DNA of 64,000 nucleotides from assembly GCA_002310215.1 (NCBI GenBank), contig DBYR01000038.1:1-64000 (forward strand), in the 5' to 3' direction. Positions within the stretch are counted from its first letter, which is position 1; every line of letters starts with the position of its first letter. Of the stretch, positions 53,459 to 62,423 are shown piece after piece. This DNA is from Bacteroidales bacterium UBA1181. GTDB taxonomy: Bacteria > Bacteroidota > Bacteroidia > Bacteroidales > Paludibacteraceae. Below the pieces are notes generated by a model. That model did not search any database and was not told the origin of the DNA. It saw only the letters and a program-made list of their open reading frames with translations. A program made the translations under genes and the position numbers.

Positions 53459-54367
53459 TTATTCAACTACTGACACAGCGTCAGAGTTCGATGAAGATTG
53501 TGCAGCAACCTTCACATCACCAAAGTGCTCAACAACCATATCGAGCAACTTGATGGAAGCATCTTCCATCTCAGTGGTCAAAGCCTCGATACGAGTCAAA
53601 ATGAAGTTCAAGAACAATTGAAGGATCATAGCGACGATCAAACCGAACACCGTGGTCAACAAAGCGACCTTGATACCACCAGCCACAACAGTAGCGGAGA
53701 TATCACCTACTTGTTGGATTTTATCGAACGCCTCGATCATACCGATGACCGTACCCATGAATCCCAACATTGGGGCAAGTGCGATACACAAGGAAATCCA
53801 AGTGATGTTCTTCTCGAGACCACCCATTTGAACGCTACCGTAAGAAACGACAGTCTTCTCAACAACATCTGGACCCTCAGCGATTCTAGACAAACCTTGG
53901 TTGAAGATAGAAGCGATTGGGCCTCTCGTGTTCTTCGTATATTCCAAAGCGCCATCAACATCCTTGTTAGCCAAGAACTCCTCAATCTTCTCGAGGAATT
54001 TCTTCGTGTTGATAGAAGAAAGGCTCAAAGTGATGATACGCTCGATACACAAAGCGAGACCGAGGATCAAACACAAAGCAACGATTGCCATGAAACCGGC
54101 ACCACCCTCGATGAACTTAATCTTCAATGCGTTGAACAAGCCCTTGTTCTCTGAACTTGCAGCAGCAGGTTGCTCTGCAGCAGCAGCTTCAACCTTTGCA
54201 GGCTCTGCAGCTGGAGCAGCTGCCTCCTGCTGAGGCTCTTCAGTCGTTTCCGTATTAAATGATTGCTCCGTTTGTTCCTCCTCAAACGAATCCTGTGCGA
54301 ATGAAGCAGTAGCGAAACCGAAAGTGAATGCTCCCACTATTGCCAATGATGCAAAAATCTTTTTCAT
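53459..54367 (-). CDS. exbB: MotA/TolQ/ExbB proton channel protein
   Basis: A 302-residue ExbB-like inner-membrane proton channel. An N-terminal signal-like helix (about 5-24) is followed by a low-complexity Glu/Ala/Pro/Gln-rich stretch (about 25-75), then the three-helix TolQ core with CIERIITLSL, GPIASIFNQGL and LAPMLGFMGTVIGMI (about 195-210). It ends in a helical tail. The extended, probably periplasmic N-terminus is longer than in E. coli ExbB. It leads the four-gene set exbB - membrane protein - exbD - exbD, which powers TonB-dependent transport. Confidence 0.93.
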   Translation of the reverse strand: MKKIFASLAIVGAFTFGFATASFAQDSFEEEQTEQSFNTETTEEPQQEAAAPAAEPAKVEAAAAEQPAAASSENKGLFNALKIKFIEGGAGFMAIVALCLILGLALCIERIITLSLSSINTKKFLEKIEEFLANKDVDGALEYTKNTRGPIASIFNQGLSRIAEGPDVVEKTVVSYGSVQMGGLEKNITWISLCIALAPMLGFMGTVIGMIEAFDKIQQVGDISATVVAGGIKVALLTTVFGLIVAMILQLFLNFILTRIEALTTEMEDASIKLLDMVVEHFGDVKVAAQSSSNSDAVSVVE

Positions 54368-54412
54368 TGTTTTTTTCGATTAATTATTAATTTATTTTAT
54401 TAATTTTTTTCG

Positions 54413-54500
54413 CGGAGAGAGGGGGATTCGAACCCCCGATACGCTTTTGACGTATACACGCTTTCCAGGCGTGCCTCTTCAGCCACTCGAGCACCTCTCC
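54413..54500 (-). tRNA. tRNA-Ser (anticodon GGA)
   Basis: The 88-base class II tRNA has acceptor GGAGAGG/TCTCTCC, anticodon stem-loop CACGC-CTGGAAA-GCGTG (GGA), a long variable arm and T-arm GGGGG-TTCGAAT-CCCCC. No encoded CCA. A degenerate box TAATTTG lies just upstream on the minus strand. Confidence 0.95.
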
Positions 54501-54581
54501 TGACTTCTTTACAAATCGAGCGCAAATTACAAAAAAAATGGTTACAAAACACCTAATGTTGAAAATTATTTTATTCGGCTG

Positions 54582-55118
54582 TTACAGAAACATTTGGCAC
54601 CATTTATCGAACCTTTGGAGGGTTTCTTCACCGTATTTTTCGAGTTTCATGCGAGCTTTTTTTACGCTTCTTTCCTCTCCGAGATGCGTTTTCGAATAAA
54701 ACTTATCGGCAAAACAGATGATTTGCTCCTCTATCGAAACTGGCAACATGTCCCGGTGCGGGATAGGCAACTCCGCCGAAATAATATGCGAAAGTGACAG
54801 TCCCGCTCCCGTGTGGCGTTCACACACCAACGCATGACGTTCGTACCCCTCCGCCTTCATCATATCACTTCCCAAATAGCCATGGCAAATGTATGGGTTA
54901 TCTCCCTCGCAATACAAATCAGGGGCGAATGTCTTGATTATACCGATGTCATGTATCATCGCGGCTTCTTCGATAAACTGCATATCCGCATTCAATTCGG
55001 GTTTACGTTGCGCTATCCTTAACGCAAGGTCCGTCACATCGTAAGAATGGTGCAGAAGGATATCCTTGCATCTCGGATTGTCTTTGTAATACTTGTCAAT
55101 TAATTCAACTGGGTTCAT
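54582..55118 (-). CDS. HD-domain phosphohydrolase
   Basis: A 178-residue HD-superfamily metal-dependent hydrolase. The metal ligands are the His of LLHHSYDVT (about 22-30), the HD pair in AAMIHDIGII (about 52-61) and further His/Asp in ICHGYLGSD and ICFADKFYSKT. Such stand-alone HD proteins often act on nucleotides; the substrate is unknown. No promoter of consensus type seen; it lies alone between tRNA-Ser and transketolase. Confidence 0.88.
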   Translation of the reverse strand: MNPVELIDKYYKDNPRCKDILLHHSYDVTDLALRIAQRKPELNADMQFIEEAAMIHDIGIIKTFAPDLYCEGDNPYICHGYLGSDMMKAEGYERHALVCERHTGAGLSLSHIISAELPIPHRDMLPVSIEEQIICFADKFYSKTHLGEERSVKKARMKLEKYGEETLQRFDKWCQMFL

Positions 55119-55212
55119 TGTGCGCTATTCTCTCTCAATCTTTTTCACACAAAACTAATACTTTCCCGATTAATATCACAATTTTTAGCCCATTATCGTG
55201 GGGAGATGCGAC

Positions 55213-55243
55213 AAAAAAAAGGCGGGAGAATCACCCCCGCCCT
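55213..55243 (-). terminator. Terminator after tkt
   Basis: On the minus strand a GGCGGG/CCCGCC stem (extended by weaker pairs) is followed by a run of eight T. Confidence 0.75.
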
Positions 55244-55277
55244 ATTACATTACGTTCACCTACGGTGTTTTTGACGA

Positions 55278-57314
55278 TCACAAGTTCAGAAACGAGCAAA
55301 CCTCCTTGTACACTGATTCGCCATTATAGCCAAACTTCTCGTCCAGCACAGTGTAAGGAGCCGAGTATCCGAAATGATCCAAACCGTGAACAAACCCGTT
55401 CCTGCCGACCAAACCGCTGATGGTCAAAGGCATACCGGCCGTCATGCCATACACCGGAACGTCGGAAGGAATTACCGATTCCTGGTATTCCTTGGATTGG
55501 GAACGGAAGAGGCCCTCGGAAGGAGAAGAAACTATTCTGATTTTCAACCCCTTACGCTCCTCCAGCAATTTAGAACCTTCGAAGAGCGTAGCGACCTCGG
55601 AACCACTCGCCACCATCACCAAATCAGGCTTTCCGTTGACATCCTTCACGATGTAGGCACCTTTGGAAGCCTGCAAGGCCTGTTGATACCTATCCCCTTC
55701 GCAAGGCACATCGTTCACATTCTGGCGGGAAAGGATCAGCGCAGTAGGTGTATCCTCATTCTCCATCGCCATCTTCCACGCCACGGTGGTCTCGTTCACA
55801 TCCGCAGGGCGGAGCACGAGCATACTATTCTTTCCCTTATGATTTTTCACGTTCTCAAGCAAACGCACCTGCATCTCCTGTTCAATTGGCTGGTGCGTAG
55901 GACCGTCCTCTCCCACCCTGAAAGCGTCGTGGCTCCAGACATATTTGACGGGGAGGCGCATCAACGCAGCCATTCTATAGGCAGGTTTCATATAATCAGA
56001 GAAAACGAAGAACGTACCGCAAGCGGCGAAGACACCCCCATGTAGCGAGATACCATTCATGATGCAAGCCATGGTCAACTCAGAGACGCCAGCGTTCAGA
56101 AAGGCGCCCGAGAAATCACCTTTGACGATCGGGTGTGTATGTTTCAGGAATCCGTCCGTCTTATCCGAATTGGAAAGATCGGCCGAAGAGACGATCATAT
56201 TCTCAACCTTCTCGGAGAGGACACCAAGAACCGTAGCCGAAGCGGACCGAGTCGGTTGGTTAGCCTTCTGTGCGATGGAAGCATAATCGATTTCAGGAGC
56301 TTTTCCGCTGAAGAATTGTTCCAATTTCTTCGCCAACTCCGGATTTTGCTTCGCCCATTGCGCCTGCTCCGCCTTCTTTGCGGACACTATTTTACTCAAC
56401 TCCTGCTTGCGGGTTTCGTATAGTTTCTGAACTTCAGGGAAGATGACGAACGGATCGTTCGGATCGCCACCCAGTTTCTCGATTGTCTTAGGCACACAGA
56501 CACCCGCCTTAGAAAGAGGCTGTCCATGTGTGGAGACCTTACTCTCCATGGAAGAGCCATCCTCAGCGACGCATCCCACGCCCATTGTTGTGTTACCGAT
56601 AATCAAGGTCGGACGTTCCTTCTCCTGGTTAGCGGATTTCAAGGCCTCTACAATCTCACCCGCATCATTTCCATTGATAGTCAACACATTCCAATTCCAA
56701 GCCTTGTACTTCATGGCAATATCCTCGGTAGAGACCTCATCCACCCTTGTGGAGAGTTGGATATTGTTCGCGTCATAGAACATGATGAGGTTATGCAGTC
56801 CGAGATGACCGGCGATACGTCCAGCGCCTTGGGAAATCTCCTCTTGGATACCACCGTCAGAGATGAACGTATAGGTCTTGTGGCTCATCCACTCACCAAA
56901 GCGCGCACAAAGGAAACGTTCCGCGATCGCCGCGCCTACAGCCATCGTATGGCCTTGGCCCAACGGACCGGAAGTATTCTCGATGCCATGTTCTAAGCTA
57001 ACTTCAGGATGACCTGGTGTCTTGCTGCCCCACTGACGGAAAGATTTGATGTCATCCATCGTGAACTTACCCGACAAGAGCAAAACGGAATAGAGCATTG
57101 GCGACATGTGTCCAGGGTCCAAAAAGAACCTATCACGATTGATCCATTCAGGGTCGGCCGGATCATAGGTAAGAAACTGTGAATAAAGGACGTTGATGAA
57201 ATCGGCGCCGCCCATCGCACCACCAGGGTGACCGGACTTAGCTTTCTCCACCATCGCAGCGGTCAGGATTCTGATGTTATCCGCCGCGCGGTTCAGCGTT
57301 TGAATGTCTGCCAT
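55278..57314 (-). CDS. tkt: Transketolase
   Basis: A thiamine-diphosphate enzyme that transfers two-carbon units in the non-oxidative pentose phosphate pathway. The 678-residue length is standard. Seen: KSGHPGGAMGGADF (about 26-39), the ThDP motif beginning DGGIQEEISQGAG near residue 153 with a metal-binding region ending DANNIQLS, and the pyrimidine-domain segment with the conserved Glu in NAGVSELTMACIMNG near residues 406-420. It has a TAACTTCG box (minus strand, 57358-57365) upstream and its own terminator. Unusual: the ThDP motif reads GGIQEE, where E. coli TktA has GCMMEG. Confidence 0.95.
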   Translation of the reverse strand: MADIQTLNRAADNIRILTAAMVEKAKSGHPGGAMGGADFINVLYSQFLTYDPADPEWINRDRFFLDPGHMSPMLYSVLLLSGKFTMDDIKSFRQWGSKTPGHPEVSLEHGIENTSGPLGQGHTMAVGAAIAERFLCARFGEWMSHKTYTFISDGGIQEEISQGAGRIAGHLGLHNLIMFYDANNIQLSTRVDEVSTEDIAMKYKAWNWNVLTINGNDAGEIVEALKSANQEKERPTLIIGNTTMGVGCVAEDGSSMESKVSTHGQPLSKAGVCVPKTIEKLGGDPNDPFVIFPEVQKLYETRKQELSKIVSAKKAEQAQWAKQNPELAKKLEQFFSGKAPEIDYASIAQKANQPTRSASATVLGVLSEKVENMIVSSADLSNSDKTDGFLKHTHPIVKGDFSGAFLNAGVSELTMACIMNGISLHGGVFAACGTFFVFSDYMKPAYRMAALMRLPVKYVWSHDAFRVGEDGPTHQPIEQEMQVRLLENVKNHKGKNSMLVLRPADVNETTVAWKMAMENEDTPTALILSRQNVNDVPCEGDRYQQALQASKGAYIVKDVNGKPDLVMVASGSEVATLFEGSKLLEERKGLKIRIVSSPSEGLFRSQSKEYQESVIPSDVPVYGMTAGMPLTISGLVGRNGFVHGLDHFGYSAPYTVLDEKFGYNGESVYKEVCSFLNL

Positions 57315-57357
57315 TTCTCTTTTTACGTATAAAGGTGTAAATGAATTTTTCTGACCG

Positions 57358-57365
57358 CGAAGTTA
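57358..57365 (-). promoter_or_regulatory. -7 box upstream of tkt (TTCG variant)
   Basis: TAACTTCG on the minus strand, continuing CGGTCAG, 44 bases before the tkt ATG. Confidence 0.5.
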
Positions 57366-57433
57366 ATCAAAAATATATTACGGAAAGAAGAGGCGGGAAT
57401 AAAAAATACTAACAACGGAAGAAGTTGGAAATT

Positions 57434-57468
57434 AGGAGTTAAGAGTTATGAGTTAAGAATTAAGAGTT
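57434..57468. repeat. Five tandem heptamers (consensus AAGAGTT)
   Basis: Five uninterrupted 7-base units: AGGAGTT, AAGAGTT, ATGAGTT, AAGAATT, AAGAGTT. Similar GAGTTAA-type tracts occur between genes in other Bacteroidota, from memory. No ORF crosses it with coding character. Confidence 0.75.
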
Positions 57469-57533
57469 TAAACGGGGAGAGACATTGATGAGTTTTTTGC
57501 GGGTTTCCTGAATCCGCACTGTAGAGACGCAAG

Positions 57534-57555
57534 GCATTGCGTCTCCACCCCGCCC
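57534..57555. repeat. Perfect 9-bp inverted repeat (GAGACGCAA)
   Basis: GAGACGCAA and TTGCGTCTC flank GGCA, with GTA before and CAC after. It resembles the interspersed GAGACGC palindromes of Bacteroidota and Cyanobacteria (REP/MITE-like). It lacks a T-run, so it is not a terminator. Confidence 0.65.
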
Positions 57556-57601
57556 CAAGAGGAACATTTCCTATCATAGGGAAGAGGGGAATAAAGGGGA
57601 C

Positions 57602-57634
57602 AAAAAAAGGAGAGGTTCCAATGGACCTCTCCTT
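57602..57634 (-). terminator. Terminator of rplM-rpsI-rpsB-tsf
   Basis: On the minus strand AAGGAGAGGT pairs with ACCTCTCCTT around an 8-base loop, followed by a run of T. Confidence 0.9.
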
Positions 57635-57654
57635 TCCGAAATATAGGGGAAATT

Positions 57655-58647
57655 TTATTCCTCGTTCAACGTCACACGTCTGAATGCGGTAGCAGTCAAG
57701 CCCTTAGAAACAGAGGCCATGTACTGAGCCACATTAATCTTAGACTCTTTGATGAAAGCCTGATTCAACAACGTCTGCTCCTTGTAGATCTTCTGGATAC
57801 GTCCGTTCACGATACCGTCGATCATTTGTTGTTTCAAGTTGCCGGCAGCTTGTTCAGCCACGGTAGCTTTGATCTCGCGGGCCTTAGCGGCTTGCTCAGC
57901 GGTGATCCAACCCTTCTCCGTGTTAGACTCAATGTGAGCCTCAGAATCCACGTGAGCAGGATTGATGCCAGCCTTCGTCAAAGCAGCCTCAACCTGTTTT
58001 TGGATCAACTCAGCCTTGGTCTTCTCGGTTGCGATTTCACGCTCCTTAGCGACATACTCGGCAGGAACATCCTTCTCAGAAACTGAGATAGGGTTCATGG
58101 CAGCGACTTGCATAGCCACATCCTTGTAGACCTGAGCGTCCAAGCCAGCCTCGTTGAAGGCGACGATGGAAGCCAACATGTTACCCGGGTGGATATAAGC
58201 CCAAACGGCAGGACCGTTAACGAACTCGTACATACCCAACTCCATCTTCTCACCCGTAACGCCAGAGCGGTCGGTGATCAGTTGTTGTATAGTTGAATTT
58301 CCGATGGTCGAAGCGGTCAAAGCCTCCAAGGAAGCAGGTTTAGCCTCCATAGCTTTATCCAAAATTTGTTGAGTCAAAGCGACAAAGTCAGCGTTTTTAG
58401 CGACGAAGTCAGTTTCGCACTTCAGAGCCACGATGGCGGCGAAATCACCCTTAGCGGCAGCCAAGACACAACCTTGCGCAGCCTCACGGTCGCTTCTCTT
58501 TGCAGCAATTGCCTGACCTCTTTTACGGATAAGTTCTACGGCCTTGTCGAAATTGCCTTCAGCCTCGGTAAGAGCCTTCTTGCAATCCATCATGCCGGCA
58601 CCCGTCATGGTACGCAATTTGCTAATATCAGCCAATGAAACAGCCAT
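57655..58647 (-). CDS. tsf: Elongation factor Ts
   Basis: Exchanges GDP for GTP on EF-Tu. The 330-residue protein starts with the UBA-type domain (LRTMTGAGMMDCKKALTEAEGNFDKAVELIRKRG) and contains the EF-Tu contact TDFVAKNADF (about 79-88). It is longer than E. coli EF-Ts (283), with additional helical sequence in the second half, as common in Bacteroidota. It is the last gene of the set, 28 bases after rpsB. Confidence 0.97.
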   Translation of the reverse strand: MAVSLADISKLRTMTGAGMMDCKKALTEAEGNFDKAVELIRKRGQAIAAKRSDREAAQGCVLAAAKGDFAAIVALKCETDFVAKNADFVALTQQILDKAMEAKPASLEALTASTIGNSTIQQLITDRSGVTGEKMELGMYEFVNGPAVWAYIHPGNMLASIVAFNEAGLDAQVYKDVAMQVAAMNPISVSEKDVPAEYVAKEREIATEKTKAELIQKQVEAALTKAGINPAHVDSEAHIESNTEKGWITAEQAAKAREIKATVAEQAAGNLKQQMIDGIVNGRIQKIYKEQTLLNQAFIKESKINVAQYMASVSKGLTATAFRRVTLNEE

Positions 58648-58675
58648 AATATAAAATTTTCTAAAATTTAATTAA

Positions 58676-59509
58676 TTAATCCTCAGACACTTCAAACTTG
58701 CTGGCAACCTTAGCGTTCAGAGCCTCACCGTCAACATTCGTCTTGTTCTTCTTGGCGGTAGTTCTCTTTCTCTCCTTCTTTTGTTCAGGAGCCTCAGAAG
58801 CCTCGTTCTCCTCCTTCTCGACCTTTCTCTCGTCCAATCCCTCTTTGATAGCACCGCACAAAGCGCCCAAGATAACCTCGATAGACTTTGTAGCGTCATC
58901 GTTAGCAGGGATAACGAAATCAACATCGTTAGGATTTGAGTTAGTGTCCACGATACCATAGACAGGGATACCCAATCTCTTAGCCTCTCTTACGGCGATG
59001 TTCTCCTTCGTCACGTCAACGACGAACAAAGCGGAAGGAAGACGGGTCATATCAGCGATGCTACCCAAGTTCTTCTCCAATTTTGCCCTTTGACGGGAGA
59101 TTTGGAGTTTTTCCCTCTTAGAGAGGTTGTCGAATGTTCCATCGTTAGTCAATTTGTCGATGGAGGACATCTTCTTAACGGCCTTACGGATAGTTGGGAA
59201 GTTCGTCAACATACCGCCAGCCCATCTTTCAGTAACGAAAGGCATGGAAACCTCCGTTGCCTTGTCAGCGACAACTTGCTTAGCTTGTTTCTTCGTTGCA
59301 ACAAAAAGAATCTTCTTGCCCGATTTTGCAACTTGTTTCAAAGCGGCTGCAGCCTCATCTATTTTTACGACAGTCTTGTGAAGATCAATAATATGGATAC
59401 CATTACGCGTCATGAAGATATAAGGTTCCATTGCAGGGTTCCACTTTCTTTTCAAGTGACCGAAGTGACAACCTGCCTCTAATAACTCATCAAAATTAGT
59501 TCTTGACAT
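58676..59509 (-). CDS. rpsB: Ribosomal protein uS2
   Basis: A 277-residue S2 with the family N-terminus LLEAGCHFGHLKRKWNP, a coiled-coil middle (about 95-145) and the conserved DTNSNP near residue 185. It carries an extra C-terminal extension rich in Lys/Glu (EKEENEASEAPEQKKERKR) of about 40 residues. A 140-base non-coding leader separates it from rpsI. Confidence 0.97.
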   Translation of the reverse strand: MSRTNFDELLEAGCHFGHLKRKWNPAMEPYIFMTRNGIHIIDLHKTVVKIDEAAAALKQVAKSGKKILFVATKKQAKQVVADKATEVSMPFVTERWAGGMLTNFPTIRKAVKKMSSIDKLTNDGTFDNLSKREKLQISRQRAKLEKNLGSIADMTRLPSALFVVDVTKENIAVREAKRLGIPVYGIVDTNSNPNDVDFVIPANDDATKSIEVILGALCGAIKEGLDERKVEKEENEASEAPEQKKERKRTTAKKNKTNVDGEALNAKVASKFEVSED

Positions 59510-59649
59510 TTTCTTTAATTTTTTAATCGTTTACATTCTTGAATTAAACAACCGGGCGGTAGTCCGCTTTCCGAAGTCCGACCGATTTAGATACTAAACG
59601 TACTCTCTCACGAAGCCATGCCAAACGAGTGGCAAGCCCCGACCAAGCA
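59510..59649 (-). promoter_or_regulatory. Structured leader between rpsI and rpsB
   Basis: 140 bases without ORF. The region is GC-rich where flanking spacers are AT-rich and can form several stems, for example GCGG/CCGC around four bases at 59556-59567. A candidate S2 autoregulatory leader, or an internal promoter region; no TAnnTTTG box was seen. Confidence 0.4.
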
Positions 59650-60036
59650 CTAACGTTTACTGAACTGGAATCTCTTTCTTGCTTTAGGACGACCTGGTTT
59701 CTTACGCTCAACCTCACGGGCGTCACGGGTCAAGAAGCCTTCGCCTTTCAATGCAGTCTTGTTCTCTGCATCCACCTTAACCAAAGCGCGGGCGATCGCC
59801 AAACGCAAAGCCTCAGCTTGACCTTTGAATCCACCGCCATCCAAGAGCGCCTTCACGTTGAACTTACCTGCCACGTTGATGGCGTTCAATGGTTGTTTCA
59901 CAACATATTGCAAAATCCCTGAAGGGAAGTATACAGTAATATCTTTATTGTTGATGGTGATTTGTCCATCACCTTCAGAAAGGTATACGCGTGCAACAGC
60001 AGCTTTTCTTCTACCTACGGCATTAACTACTTCCAT
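59650..60036 (-). CDS. rpsI: Ribosomal protein uS9
   Basis: A 128-residue S9 with the N-terminal GRRKAAVARVYL and the C-terminal tail GRPKARKRFQFSKR, whose final Lys/Arg reach the P-site tRNA. It begins 4 bases after the rplM stop. Confidence 0.97.
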   Translation of the reverse strand: MEVVNAVGRRKAAVARVYLSEGDGQITINNKDITVYFPSGILQYVVKQPLNAINVAGKFNVKALLDGGGFKGQAEALRLAIARALVKVDAENKTALKGEGFLTRDAREVERKKPGRPKARKRFQFSKR

Positions 60037-60040
60037 GTTA

Positions 60041-60496
60041 TTACTTGATTGAGTTTAAATCGATATTTTTAGGTTGTTGAGCTGTTTGGTTGTGCTCGCT
60101 TCCCTCATAAACATAGAGGTTACCGAGGATGGCGTTGCCAAGACGGTTCTTAGGCAACATACCCTTCACAACTTTTCTGATAAGCTTCTCTGGGCTCTTC
60201 TTCAAGAGATCGCCAGGAGTATACTCCCTTTGTCCGCCCGGATAACCCGTAAATCTCAAATAAATACGGTCAGTAGCTTTGTTACCCGTAATTTTCACTT
60301 TAGCCGCATTGATGACAATCACATTGTCTCCGCAGTCTACATGTGGGGTGAAGTTAGGCTTGTACTTGCCTCTCAAAAGTTTTGCGACTTTTGACCCCAA
60401 ACGTCCCAACGATTGGTCCGTAGCATCCACGACAACCCACTCTTTCTTCACAGTTGCCTTGTTTGCCGAAATGGTTTTAAAACTTAAAGTATCCAC
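60041..60496 (-). CDS. rplM: Ribosomal protein uL13
   Basis: A 151-residue L13 with WVVVDATDQSLGRLGSKVAKLLRGKYKPNFTPHVDCGD and the conserved VKGMLPKNRLG near residue 113. It leads rplM - rpsI - rpsB - tsf and has its own promoter and a structured leader. Confidence 0.97.
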   Translation of the reverse strand: MDTLSFKTISANKATVKKEWVVVDATDQSLGRLGSKVAKLLRGKYKPNFTPHVDCGDNVIVINAAKVKITGNKATDRIYLRFTGYPGGQREYTPGDLLKKSPEKLIRKVVKGMLPKNRLGNAILGNLYVYEGSEHNQTAQQPKNIDLNSIK

Positions 60497-60519
60497 TTTA
60501 ATTTGTTTTTAATTAGTTA

Positions 60520-60565
60520 ATTAATCATTCACGCTGCCTTTGGCTTCGGGCAAGCCTATGGCAAA
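60520..60565 (-). promoter_or_regulatory. Hairpin leader of rplM
   Basis: In the 5' leader a nested stem forms on the minus strand: TGCC with GGCA outside and GGCTT with AAGCC inside (loop GCCCG). It lies between the promoter and the start codon; a candidate for L13 autoregulation. Confidence 0.45.
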
Positions 60566-60591
60566 GACTATTTTGGATAATAATTTGGTCG

Positions 60592-60621
60592 CGAATTTAC
60601 TCTTATTTTTTTTAACTACAA
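60592..60621 (-). promoter_or_regulatory. Promoter of rplM operon (TTCG variant)
   Basis: On the minus strand TTG (60619-60621), a 19-base spacer and TAAATTCG (60592-60599), continuing CGACC. Confidence 0.65.
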
Positions 60622-60759
60622 AATCTTTCAGGCTCGATTTTTCCCTATTCTATAAATATACGCCACGGAGTTTTTTCCTTGGAATGGTCTTTCCCCCAAT
60701 CATTTACTATTTAACGATTTACGATTAACTCCCCAGAGAGGCAGACACATAAACACAAA

Positions 60760-60789
60760 TGTGGAGGCAGGGAAACCCACACCTCCACA
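60760..60789 (-). terminator. Possible terminator after gpmI
   Basis: TGTGGAGG pairs with CCTCCACA around a 14-base loop about 90 bases after the gpmI stop. It is followed only by TTTGTGTTTATG, so termination may be weak. The rest of the 380-base gap holds the rplM promoter and leader and nothing else recognisable. Confidence 0.5.
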
Positions 60790-60875
60790 ATCATGAATTA
60801 TTTCCGGCAAGTCTTGAAATCAACCGATTGAACTAAATATTCCTCGGAACCGATTTGTCAGACCCGCATTCAGCA

Positions 60876-62402
60876 TCAAAGCGCTATCAAGTTCTTACCT
60901 GTCATCTCAGACGGTTGTTGGATGCCCAACAATGCGCAGATGGAAGGTGCGACATCCGCCAACTTTCCGTCCACGACTTTCGCATTCTTGTTGTCGCTGA
61001 CATAAACGAAAGGTACCGGGTTCAACGAGTGAGCCGTGTTTGGCGTGCCATCCGGGTTGATAGCGTTGTCGCAGTTACCGTGGTCGGCGATGATGATTAC
61101 GTCATATCCGTTCGCCTTGCAAGCCTCGACCGTATCCTTCACGCAGTTATCGATAGCGACCACAGCCTTCTCGATGGCTGAATAGATACCCGTGTGGCCC
61201 ACCATATCTCCGTTCGCATAGTTAACCACAATCCAATCGTATTTTTTCGTGCCGATGGCCTCCACCAGCTTATCCTTCACCTCATAGGCGCTCATCTCCG
61301 GCTTCAAGTCGTATGTGGCGACCTTTGGAGAAGGGACCAAGATCCTATCCTCGTTCTCGTAAGGGGCTTCCCTTCCTCCGTTAAAGAAGAATGTCACGTG
61401 GGCATACTTCTCAGTCTCCGCGATGTGCAACTGCTTCATGCCTTGCTTAGCGACCACTTCTCCGAGCGTGTTCATCACGTTCTCCTTGTTAAAGAGGATA
61501 TGTACGCCCGTGAAAGAGGCATCGTATGGAGTCATACAGTAATACTGCAGATTCTTAATGGTCTTCATGCCAGCCTCTGGCATATCCTTCTGGGTCAGCA
61601 CGATGGTCAACTCCTTCGCGCGGTCGTTACGGTAGTTGAAGAAAATAACGACGTCACCCTCTTGGATTGTTCCGACAGGCTTGCCATTCTCCACCCTCGC
61701 GATCGGTTTGATGAACTCGTCGGTCACGCCGTCGGCGTATGACTCCTCCATCGCCTTGACCATATCAGTACAAGGTTTACCCTTTCCTTCGATCAGCAAG
61801 TCATAAGCCTCCTTGATACGTTCCCAACGTTTGTCGCGGTCCATCGCATAGAAACGTCCGATGATGGAAGCGATCTTACCCGTGTTCTTCGCCAATTGGT
61901 TCTCCAACTGTTCGATGAAACCCTTACCGCTCTTAGGGTCGGTGTCACGTCCGTCCATAAAACAGTGAACGAAAGTTTTGTCCAAGCCATAAGCCTTTGA
62001 GATTTCGATCAATTTGAAGAGGTGGTCCAAAGAGGAGTGTACGCCACCATTGGAGACCAAACCCATGAAATGGATCTGTTTGCCGTTCTCCTTCGCATAG
62101 GAGAATGCGCTTTTAATCTCAGGGTTTTCCATAATAGTGCCCTCTTTGCAGGCCATGTTGATCTTCACCAAGTCCTGGTAAACGACGCGGCCGGCACCGA
62201 TATTTAGGTGACCCACCTCCGAGTTACCCATCTGTCCGTCTGGCAAGCCCACGTATTCGCCGCAAGCCTGCAGTTGCGAGTACGGATAGTTCTTCAACAG
62301 CGAATCCCAGTAAGGGGTTGGTGTCGAAGCGATCACATCAGACTTTGTCTTGTTTCCGAATCCCCATCCATCGAGGATCATCAATAATACTTTCTTACTC
62401 AT
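60876..62402 (-). CDS. gpmI: Phosphoglycerate mutase, 2,3-BPG-independent
   Basis: Interconverts 3- and 2-phosphoglycerate in glycolysis. The 508-residue protein has the alkaline-phosphatase-like N-terminus MILDGWG, the catalytic Ser61 in [14 protein letters not shown] and the C-terminal metal site with HTGI and ADHGNCD near residue 440. It is probably co-transcribed with the genes upstream (metF, DUF4834-like), with 21 bases separating it from the latter. Confidence 0.96.
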   Translation of the reverse strand: MSKKVLLMILDGWGFGNKTKSDVIASTPTPYWDSLLKNYPYSQLQACGEYVGLPDGQMGNSEVGHLNIGAGRVVYQDLVKINMACKEGTIMENPEIKSAFSYAKENGKQIHFMGLVSNGGVHSSLDHLFKLIEISKAYGLDKTFVHCFMDGRDTDPKSGKGFIEQLENQLAKNTGKIASIIGRFYAMDRDKRWERIKEAYDLLIEGKGKPCTDMVKAMEESYADGVTDEFIKPIARVENGKPVGTIQEGDVVIFFNYRNDRAKELTIVLTQKDMPEAGMKTIKNLQYYCMTPYDASFTGVHILFNKENVMNTLGEVVAKQGMKQLHIAETEKYAHVTFFFNGGREAPYENEDRILVPSPKVATYDLKPEMSAYEVKDKLVEAIGTKKYDWIVVNYANGDMVGHTGIYSAIEKAVVAIDNCVKDTVEACKANGYDVIIIADHGNCDNAINPDGTPNTAHSLNPVPFVYVSDNKNAKVVDGKLADVAPSICALLGIQQPSEMTGKNLIAL

Positions 62403-62423
62403 CTTGTTTTATATGTTAATAAA

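Noticed and set aside
57434..57468. Heptamer tract as a CRISPR array
   Set aside because: The units are 7 bases with no spacers and no cas genes.
57534..57555. GAGACGCAA palindrome as a terminator
   Set aside because: No T-run on either side.
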